Positions 55,570-64,000 of a stretch of DNA of 64,000 nucleotides are shown piece after piece. Within the stretch, counting starts at the first letter, position 1. Every line of letters begins with the position of its first letter. Source of the stretch: Armigeres subalbatus (lineage: Eukaryota > Arthropoda > Insecta > Diptera > Culicidae); assembly GCF_024139115.2 (NCBI RefSeq), contig NC_085141.1, positions 34,416,120-34,480,119 of the forward strand. Direction: 5' to 3'. The position numbers and the translations under genes are program-made. The notes under the pieces were generated by a model, which did not search any database, had not been told where the DNA came from, and worked only from the letters and a program-made list of their open reading frames with translations.

Positions 55570-56695
55570 TCCAAAGGATGCACAATGGGGAAATCCGATT
55601 TCAAAGGTGGAAAAAATTGATAACTTTCTTCACGAACAACTTACAGAAGAGATCAAGAGCTTATTCGAAAGGGAATTTTGCAAAGAATTCAGTAAGTGCT
55701 GTTTCATGGATGTGGAACGCTTCTGTATGTAGTTATTGAGCTCGTTTTGCCCTAATGCCCCGTATATCGCGAGTTTACAAACTATTTGTCATTTTATCTT
55801 TAAGACATTGTTCTAAAATTGGTTTATCTCTTCACTGTGGATCCACAGAAGGGCACTTAATATGTTTTGTTGGTAAAAGTTGGAAATTTAAGGGATTTTG
55901 GGGTCACATAAGCATCAAAGCGCATTTTATGCGCAATTTTCATGTATTGTGTAAAAATAGTAATATTTACAGATAAGTGCTGATATTATTGTCTCAAAGT
56001 TTTGAACAGATATTGACAAATGTTTGCCGAACAAAAATTAATTAAATAAGTCGTTCCACAAATGTTTTATTTGGTTATTTATTGAGTAAAAAACGATTTT
56101 TAAAAACTTTTGAATACCACCGATGCCAAACATTTCCAAACCATACCCGATAGCACAACTAGACAAGAATAGTCATATGTTATGAGTCTTGATGTGATCA
56201 TAGATAGGAGGTGATGGGAGATACTCTTTTTTCTTACCTTTTTGCCTAAATTCCCCTATGAAATAATATAGCTTAATGATTCTGAGCAAGGAAATGATGT
56301 AGTAATGTTAATTTAATTGATATTTTCCAATTATATAATGAAAATAACAAATAATCATGTAATTCATTAAAAATATTGAATTATAGGGGATTTAGGGGTC
56401 ATACAGCTCATGTAATGTAACTTTTTATACAAAATAGGATAACTTTTCTCACGAGCGACTCACAGATAAGATTAAGGGCTTATTCGAAAGCAAATTTCCC
56501 AAGAAATTCAGCGAGTGATGTTTTATAGACATGAGACACTTGTGTATGTAGTTATTGAGCTGGCACTCACTGAATTCTTTGAAAAATTCCCTTTCGAATA
56601 AGCTCTTGATCTCTTCTGTAAGTTGTTTGTGAAGAAAGTTATCAATTTTTTCCACCTTTGAAATCGAATTTCCCCATTGTGGGATGTATTTGCTC
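55570..56695. mobile_element. Foldback element with about 115-bp inverted arms
   Basis: 55574-55690 and 56565-56690 are near-identical inverse copies (both contain AAAAATTGATAACTTTCTTC and AGATCAAGAGCTTATTCGAA). A third, more diverged direct copy lies at 56445-56565 next to the right arm, making a local hairpin. AT-rich interior without coding frame. Class unknown. Confidence 0.7.
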
Positions 56696-56889
56696 GACAT
56701 AAGGCCAACGAAGATATGACTCTTCCTTTCAATTAATGTATTTGCTCGTCTAGTGCAAGAAAAATTTGATCCCTTCTTTCAAAGGGATGTTATAAAGCTA
56801 AGAATAGTATAGTTTTTTCTTCTTTCAATTCATCCATCAGCTTGGTTTAACGCAAAGAACGATATGAACCCTTTGTTCAAAGAATGCAA

Positions 56890-57175
56890 ATCCCCTTACT
56901 TGTCATAAGACGAGTTTGTACAATTCCATTTCATTCCACCACTTGATTGTACCTTTGACAGATACGTATTTCGACCTCAACAGTAAGGCCGTCTTCAGTG
57001 TCTCGTACTTGTCTCGACGAGTCAAGAAATGAAATTGTACAAAAGACATTCCACTAAAAGCTTAGAATAATTTTCTTCACTTATCGTAAGACGAGTTTGT
57101 ACAATCCCATTTAATTCCACAAACAAACTCGTCTTACGACAAGTGAAGACATTCCACTAAAAAGCTCAAAATAAT
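56890..57175. mobile_element. MITE-like repeat with ACGAGTTTGTACAAT words
   Basis: CGAGTTTGTACAATTCCATT (56909) recurs at 57090. CAAACTCGTCTTACGACAAG (57123) is the inverse. The centre has GACAGATACGTATTTCGACC and CAACAGTAAGG, a motif I remember as abundant in Aedes DNA. Boundaries approximate. Confidence 0.55.
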
Positions 57176-57800
57176 TTTCTTATCGAAGTCCCCCTGGTAA
57201 TAATAAAGTTAAAGTCGTTACTTTCCCTATGAATAGGAATTTTAATAATGAATTAGAAACTTATTGATTTGCCGGATGATGTCCGATCAGATTATCTAAA
57301 CAGTTCTAAGAATCATCAAACATTGTGTTACGTGCACCAAGGTCAGGTATGTGGTTTCTACCAGATGTTCCAACGTAAATAAGAAAGTATGACGAAGAAC
57401 GTGCAAATTTGAAAACAAAATAGCAATATTCAGGCAACCGGGAGCCCGAACACACTCATTGAACAAAGCTATCGCGATTACATGCGAAAAAAAATCAACG
57501 TTGCGTGTATTGCGTGGCAGACGACACGACATGACATCCGTCGCATAGTCAGCGGCGATCGTGATCAAGATCAAATCGAGTTGAGGATGCGTCGATCACG
57601 ACCTTGTTTGCTCTCGCGATGAGGGTTGTTATTCTGGTGTTGATGTTGATGTGCGTCGAACCTGATACAATTTAGGTACATACATACACAGTTTGTGCTA
57701 TCCTGTCGTCGCGTCGTCGTGATCAACCAGATTTTCCGAACCCGGGCGGCGTTCAACGGTGTTGACTCGAGTCGAAAACGTTATACGTAATCGCATCGAA
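57176..57800. promoter_or_regulatory. CpG-richer upstream region of the 57801 exon
   Basis: After 57400 the sequence is CpG-rich and non-repetitive, with an initiator-like AGTCAGCGG at about 57547 and several GATCAAGATC-type words. It would serve as promoter and leader if the 57801 exon is real. No TATA box is obvious. Confidence 0.3.
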
Positions 57801-57879
57801 ATGTACTTCCTGCGGTTCTGTCAGCAGCGCGGTGGAGGTTGCGGTGTTGGTGGTTGTCCCTATACTAAGATCTATGAAG
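57801..57879 (+). CDS. Candidate first coding exon of a host gene
   Basis: ATG at 57801 in a good insect context (ATCGAA before it) opens a 26-codon frame ending at a near-consensus donor, GAAG then GTTAGT (intron from 57880). The peptide begins MYFLRFCQQR, contains GGGCGVGGC and ends CPYTKIYE, leaving one base (phase 1). Surrounding sequence is unlike the nearby transposons. Without the next exon the product cannot be named. A chance ATG plus donor is the alternative. The candidate exons at 4548, 43777 and 45300 are on the same strand. Confidence 0.35.
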
Positions 57880-57957
57880 GTTAGTTGGGGGAGCATTGGC
57901 GGCTATATGTGCGTCAGACGCTATTGGCGTTGTTTATCTACAGCAATGCTTGCATTA

Positions 57958-58097
57958 GAGTGGTTCGAAAAATCGAAATTGCCGCATATCCATCATTCGA
58001 GTTGTATTACAATTACTTGATCTTATTGGAAGTTCTGTAATCCGATGTAAACCGCATGAGAAGAAGTGCGGAGCAACTTTGATTTTTTGAACCAGCC
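57958..58097. mobile_element. 140-bp MITE with GTGGTTCGAAAAATCGA end
   Basis: GAGTGGTTCGAAAAATCGAA (57958) is the imperfect inverse of the right end TTGATTTTTTGAACCAGCC (to 58097), with TA on both sides (57956-57957, 58098-58099). The ends resemble the 18235 foldback family. Confidence 0.7.
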
Positions 58098-58099
58098 TA

Positions 58100-59746
58100 T
58101 CTTTTCAGAACTGGGAACTGACTCAGCAACAACAGATGGTTAGAAAACTGAAAGTGATGAACGCGCGTGGCCTGCTGTCGTCTTTCGATGGGCTGATGCT
58201 GTGATGACTGTGATTTTCTGTTGTAGTGAATTGGCTCAATTATATGGTGTTTTGCTTAGCATGTTCCGTTCGTTGGTGTGATGTTGTGTCATCGTTAAGT
58301 GTTTGGGCCCGCTCGCATAGGCGAAGGGAAAGAATTTTTATGACTGCCGTTTGCTCTCCCGTCACCGATGGATCGGTAGTGATGAGCGTTACAACGAACG
58401 GTACTATGTCATTCGTAATTAGTCATTATGGGTGTTTCTGACTTGCATGCGCGCTATGTAGGCTAGTATGTGGCTCAATTTATAGTTCGTAAATGGCCTT
58501 GGAATGTACTGAAAACAAATTTATTTGTGTCCGTTGATTTTCAAAATAATAAATCTTCGCTCTAAATTGTTGTTGTCGATCAACTTGATCTTATGCGATT
58601 CTTGACCACAAGATTCCACAAGTACAAAATCGCTAATCAAAGTCATCAGTTCTTTTATGTTTATTGTTTTGGAAGAAGTTCCCATGTCAAATTTATGACC
58701 AGTTAGAAGAGATTTAGGAGTGCTGAAAAGCGGCTGTAGTTGCATATACTATGTTCTCTTGAACAATAAATGTTTTTCTTTTATAATACACAACATTTTC
58801 TGTACCATTTCTTATTTAAACCATCATTGGACGACTTCGTTGATAGACGAGCGGCATCCATAAGAAAAAGTTATTTTTTTGCTATTCTGCATCTGCAGCA
58901 ATCGAATTTTCCCATAGCTTCCAATTGTAGACATGCGCTGCTGATTTCACTCGACTGACCGTGCTTCTCTGTGTTGTTTGCTCGAATTTAGCACCGGGAT
59001 AGAATCTCAAATCCCGGACCCGTGCATAGTGGAAGCGGAAGAACTTGAAGTTTTATGCGCACAAAAAAATGTAGACCAATTTTCATCGCGTAATTAAGCG
59101 GAATGAAAGGAAATCTGGTTGTTGTGCCTTTTATTTCTGCGAAGAATGCCAAACCCACCTTCTCGGAGCAGCAGAGCCGGCAGAGGCACACAACAGAGTG
59201 AGAGCATTAAACGTGGAAGGTCGTTAGAGTGATGTGCTTTTTGTTGTAGTTTTTTTTTTACTCAAGATGCATTTCCGTTCTTGCGTTTGTCGTTCTGTGC
59301 ATAAAGTAGATGGATGCAAAGCGGAAGTGGAGCACGAAACCATCTGTATCCGACGGACGATGAATCGCGCGTTTTTTGTTCGTAAAACGGAAATTCAAGA
59401 AAGTTTTTGTTTTTATTTCAATGAAAAATTTGTATCTCAGTAGAGAGGTGCGTTCATGACTTTTCAAATGTTTTTACTTTACTCTACTTTTGTTGTATAT
59501 CGCATTTTAGGGATCTTTGAGTAGATCTTATTCCCCAATCATTTGAAGGGTCGTCAAAATCTACAAAGCGTTTCGTTGATCGAAATGTTTACTGCAAGTT
59601 AACTTTTTATAAATTTCTAACAAAATCCGTAGTGAATAGAAAATCTTCAATCAACCTAGTGGTAATACAACCTTGTTAGTTTTAACATAGTCCTAGGCAG
59701 GTACTGTTTAGTACTAGGTAGGCCACTTTAACTGGCAACACAGACA
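58100..59746. other. Intron-like sequence without supported feature
   Basis: Mostly unique-looking. A 74-codon minus frame at 58745-58521 has no motif I recognise. No repeat termini seen. Confidence 0.4.
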
Positions 59747-60097
59747 TGTTCCACAACACCGAAACAATATTAGTCTCCCTTATACATCTCGTATCAATAT
59801 TGCTATTGCACATTCTCTAACGATAGGTACCGATCGACCGCGGTCGGCTATTATCGCGCATAAAATCACCACACTGACCCTTGTGTATCGTACTATATAC
59901 ACAGGGCAGTAAGTCAGTTAGCTATCGAAATCGAACGTGCGCGCATGTACACCACGAATAAAGCTGTTCGGGCAATTTCATAGAAAGCAATAAAAGTGTA
60001 GTTATTGGAAAGTACTACGTTAAAAATAAAGTGTTGTTCCTACATTAACGTCGCGCGTGTTCCGTTTGATATGTGAATTTCAACCGACATCCGAACT
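59747..60097 (+). repeat. 5' LTR of the second BEL/Pao element
   Basis: Begins TGTTCCACAACACC (59747) and ends near ATCCGAACT (60089-60097). It contains initiator-like TCAGTTAGC near 59936 and AATAAA signals near 59958, 59989 and 60026, as expected of promoter and poly(A) parts of an LTR. Another TGTTAG start at 59674 is possible. It differs from the LTR at 2769-3428, so the two BEL elements belong to different families. Confidence 0.55.
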
Positions 60098-61046
60098 AGG
60101 GTCTCTCCAACGGCACCGGTAAGAACATTTTTGGTCCTTTGAACCGGGTACGGGCCGGTCGACCGTTGGAATTTGGAGAAACCCACGAAAATCGGTACCG
60201 TGAAACGCGTGTTTGGACACTTACGAGAGGAACAAAAGTGCTAGTGGAGTTGATACCGGCCATCGTTAAATTATCGGCTTGGCTTGGGTATCCGTCATAA
60301 GAGTGAACAGTGGACAATTGAAGTCGGCCATTAGCGCCGTGAAGAGAAGCAGATAATAAGTGAAGTCAGCCATCGAACCATCCAACACTATCATTTGACC
60401 GGTCGCTGACCCATATTGAAGCTTGCTAGTTGGTGACCACGGAGGAGGAACACGAGAGCGTGGGAGGAAACCTGGAAGGATTACAGAACGGAATAAGGAT
60501 TGGAATCGGGGAAGTACTATTTCGTGATCTGTGGTGGCATCATGCATGAGATGCGCACCAAATAATTTGTGGGTAATTGAAGCAATAAAACGGCATGCTG
60601 AAATGCCAATTAAATATGAAATAGTTGCATGCGATTTTCTTTTGGGAATCTGATCCTTGTGTCCTCTTGATTGGCGGTCTTGGTTTCTGCTGGCGTTTTC
60701 TGGCTTGTTGTTCGCTCGGTTGGTTCCCCTGCTGCAGTCAACCACTTTGCTTGAATTCTGTCATTGTCATCCCGTGGGACGTTGAGGAATCGCGAATCGT
60801 CGAGTTACTGTGGAATAGTGCTAAAAGTGATGTGTGAATATGACTATCAATTTCCATTGATTGATTGAATCAATTACAGTGCGGACTTAGTTCGAATTCA
60901 GAAACTAGTGGTGGTGATACTAATTCACTGTGAACTGTGACTGTTCGGTATAGCTTAGGCTATTTTGGATTGATTCACTTCAATTAGTTTGGCTTAAATA
61001 GACAATCAGTGCTTAACAATAATAGTCGGAGAGTGATAAAGAAAAG
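60098..61046 (+). other. Untranslated leader of the second BEL element
   Basis: About 950 bp between LTR and gag ATG without a recognisable protein. The first bases after the LTR should hold a primer-binding site, but I could not match one to a tRNA. A 159-codon minus frame (60745-60266) is probably chance. Confidence 0.5.
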
Positions 61047-64000
61047 ATGGCGAGTGAGTTGAAGGAATTGAAGCGGCAAGCGCGGCAGCTACAGAATACC
61101 TTCGAGGCGCTTTATTGATAGGTTTAAGAAAGAGAAGCACTACGCGCATATCGACACTAGGCTAGCGATGCTGGAGGCGGCCATGTCGAAATTCTATGCG
61201 ATTCGGTCAAAAATCGAAGAGGTAACGGAGGGAATCGACGAAAAAGGAGTAGCAGAATCGAAGGAAAGTTCCGAGGAACGAACTGCCAGATTGGAGATTC
61301 TGTCCGAACGGCGATGTAAAGAAAGCGCAGAAGTAATCGCGGAAACCGAAGACGTTTATTGCGATTTGCGTTCATCCTTGCGATCGTTAAAGAACGAATC
61401 CACTCCAGGAGCTGCACCTGCAGTACAGACTCCAGTCGCTTCGCTGCCAGCAGTTAATCCTACATCGACAGTGAAGTTGCCAGAACTGCGATTGCCAAGC
61501 TTCAGCGGTCGTCTTCGAGAGTGGGTTACTTTTCGAGACATGTTCCAGAGCTTAATCCACCGTAACCGTCAGCTGTCCGACATGGACAAATTTAGCTATT
61601 TACGGTCATCTTTAGTGGGTGAAGCATTGCAGGAAGTTGCAGCGCTGGAGATGACATCAGCAAACTACGCTATCGCCTGGGATCTTCTGCAGAAACGCTA
61701 CGAGAATCGGAAGCTCATAGTGAAGGCCCATCTAGACGCTCTGTTTGCTGTAGAGCCGATGAAGCGCGAAAGCTACGAAGCGCTGAATCACCTACTCAGC
61801 GAATATGATCGGAACCTTCAAATGATGGAGAAAATCGGGAGCATACCGCTAACTGGAGCACCATCCTGGTTCATTTGGTGTGTTCCAGATTAGATTCGAC
61901 AACGCTTCGCTATTGGGAGTCGCATCATTGCTCCAAGGAGGTTCCCAAATACGAAGAACTCATCGAATTTCTGCGAAATCAATGTTCTGTGCTCCAGTCA
62001 ATTGCTCCAGAGAAACCTTCCACCCACACCGAATTCCGCAAACCGAAAACTTCTGTGAGTCATCCGTCGATGCAGTCTTCCAATCGATGTCCTTTTTGTG
62101 GAGAATTCCAGCATTCAGCATTCAGATGCCAGCGGTTCCTGAAAATGAAAGTGCCTGAACGCTACGAGAAGGTGAAAAAGTGTGGTCTTTGCTTAAACTG
62201 TTTCTCATCGTCGCATCTAGTTCGTTTCTGCACGAAAGGTGTCTGCCGACACTGCCAACGAAAGCACCATACTCTTCTGCATTCCGGTGCAACAGAAGGC
62301 GGAGCAGCTGCTACGTCGTCACAGATCGGTTCCTCCGTCCCACAAGAACAAACACGAACACAAAGAGCGAATAACCAACAAACACAGCCACACGCCCAGA
62401 ACCATGCCACATCAAGTCAAAGCACAGGACCCAACACAAGTTCATTCCCAATCGCAAGCACACTTTCACACCCACATCCCACCACAGATCTTACACCCTT
62501 GCATAACACTAACCCACTGCCGGTGAGCATCAATATTCCATCCCGTCAAGTTCTGTTGTCCACCGCCTTGGTGCGCATAACAGACCAATTTGGAAACATG
62601 CAGCTTGCAGAGCGCTTCTCGACTCATGCTCCGAATACTGCTTCATCACTCGGAGTCTATGCCAGAAGCTTAAACTAGTAGGATTGCCTGATCACCTGTC
62701 TATAGTCGGTATTGGGGGTACTTCTACGAAATCATCAAGAACGGTGAGCGCAACCGTAATGCCGCGGTCGCTGAAAATCTCCTCCTATGCGGAGCACATT
62801 CAGCTACATGTCCTTCCCAAGCTGACATCCGATTTGCCGACCGAATACGTAAATGTGCAGCACTTGGCGATTCCAGAGCACCTGATGTTGGCGGATCCTA
62901 CGTTCTTTGAGCCTGGATCAATCGATATGATCATCGGTGCTGAGTATTATTACGATTTACTGGGGGGAGGCAAGATCAAACTATGCGACGGTGGACCCAC
63001 TCTTCATGAAACCGTTTTTGGATGGGTTGTCTCTGGCCGTGTACCTGGATCATCTCCAGTAGCACAACGAACCCATTCTCACCCTATCACTTCTCCTGAT
63101 CTCAACGATCTGCTCACCAAATTTTGGGAGCTCGAGTCTTGCCACGCTGGAGGCACGTTGTCCGTGGAAGAATCAGCGTGTGAAGAAATATTCGAACGAA
63201 CTACCATCCGCAATGAAGTTGGTAGATTCGTAGTCACTCTACCAAAGAAGGAAGCTGTCATTCAAAGATTGGGTGACTCCAAGGCTAACGCTTTAAAGCG
63301 ATTCCATGGACTAGAGCGTCGGTTTTCAACACACAGTGCTTTGAAAGAGGCGTATTTCGACTTCATCGAGGAATACAAGTCCATGGGCCATATGGAAGAA
63401 GTACTAGAAGGAGAAGAACCTGTCTACTATTTGCCACATCACGCTGTATTGAAGCCTGACAGCACCACCACAAAACTCCGGGTCGTATTCGACGCTTCAT
63501 GCCGCACGACAACAGGAATCTCCCTAAATGATGGGTTGATGGTGGGTCCAGTTGTCCAGGATGATCTGCACACCATTGCCTTACGCTTCCGGTTTTGGAA
63601 ACATGCACTCGTTGCAGACGTGGCAAAAATGTATAGGATGGTAGGCGTTTGCCGTGCGGATCAGTTACTCCAGTGCATCCTTTGGAGATCGTGCCCGGAT
63701 GAACCCGTCAAATCGTACAAGTTGACCACAGTCACTTATGGAACTAGCGCCGCACCTTACCTTGCAACAAAGTGTCTGCAACGCTTAGGAAGTGAAGGCG
63801 AAACAACACATCCTGTCGCCGCAAAGACTGTCAAGAAGGACTTTTACGTCGACGACTTATTAACCGGAACAGATAAACTGGACGAAGGGAAGGCTCTTGT
63901 AGCTGATTTAATAGATCTGACAAACTCAGCCGGCTTAATTTTGCGAAAATGGAGCTCCAGCAGCGATGAGTTGCTTTCTGACGTTCCTATTGGGCTTCGG
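61047..64000 (+). pseudogene. BEL/Pao gag-pol, 5' part, frameshifted, runs off the window
   Basis: The polyprotein starts MASELKELKRQARQL at 61047. The frame breaks at about 61110 and resumes with the gag capsid-like region (PSFSGRLREWVTFRDMF near 61495-61545). It breaks again near 61853, after which zinc knuckles CPFC...C and CGLC...C (near 62091-62240) follow. Another break near 62600 leads to the protease, with the BEL-type active site LLDSCS near 62629-62646. From there to the window end the frame stays open through RT: VADVAKMYRM (motif A, near 63616), YGTSAAPYLA (motif B, near 63739) and YVDD (motif C, near 63847-63858). Three shifts make it non-functional as it stands. Integrase lies beyond 64000. 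Confidence 0.9.

Noticed and set aside
60266..60745. 159-codon minus-strand frame
   Set aside because: Lies in the untranslated leader of the BEL element; no motif, probably chance.
1..64000. Endogenous viral insertion (for example a flavivirus-like or rhabdovirus-like fragment, common in Aedes)
   Set aside because: No polymerase, nucleoprotein or helicase motifs of such viruses were seen; the RT sequences belong to BEL/Pao and LINE elements.

Overview
The window is eukaryotic, repeat-saturated DNA from a mosquito, most likely an Aedes species. Reasons: a tRNA-derived SINE closely resembling Feilai (B box GGTTCGATTCC, GAA-rich tail), two BEL/Pao LTR retrotransposons, several RTE-like LINEs, a LINE with an RNase H domain, hAT, piggyBac, pogo and mariner-like non-autonomous elements with clean target-site duplications (TSDs), a Helitron-like pair and AT-rich gaps resembling introns. 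No bacterial-style gene and no intact long open reading frame is present. Identifications rest on motifs recognised by eye; no database search was possible.

Layout. 1-3.4 kb: 3' end of a broken BEL/Pao element (RT tail, RNase H, integrase, LTR). 3.5-4.1 kb: minus-strand LINE fragment with a 13-bp TSD. 4.5-6.0 kb: candidate non-coding host exon with acceptor and donor. 7.5-8.2 kb: PHD-like zinc-finger remnant and a MITE. 8.5-14.9 kb: two copies of one RTE-like LINE flanking a broken transposase gene, with two small TIR elements nested inside. 15-18.9 kb: a run of foldback/MITE elements, one holding a 52-bp tandem array. 20.7-21.1 kb: hAT MITE with a perfect 8-bp TSD. 22.7-28 kb: a nest of elements around a third RTE-like copy and a 0.6-kb purine tract. 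28.1-30.9 kb: repeat debris and another minus-strand LINE. 34.8-38.9 kb: a palindrome enclosing a tRNA-like cloverleaf, then a 23-bp satellite split by a hAT element that holds a second, unrelated 23-bp satellite. 39-41.9 kb: two SINEs and a hAT-like element in another satellite. 42.9-46.3 kb: non-repetitive sequence with a candidate 47-nt exon, a tandem Helitron-like pair and a candidate 5' UTR exon. 47.4-53.6 kb: a third 23-bp array, then an RNase H LINE cut apart by four insertions, one of them itself invaded. 53.8-57.2 kb: mariner-like and foldback elements. 57.8 kb: candidate first coding exon. 59.7-64 kb: 5' LTR and frameshifted gag-pol of a second BEL/Pao element, running off the end.

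How it fits together. The non-repetitive islands (4.5-6.0, 43.8, 45.3-46.3 and 57.8 kb) carry splice signals on the plus strand. They could be alternative first or early exons of one large host gene whose introns filled with transposons; this is inference. The most unusual structural signal is a recurring architecture: unrelated tandem arrays that share a 23-bp unit with an internal dyad of 6-8-bp arms.
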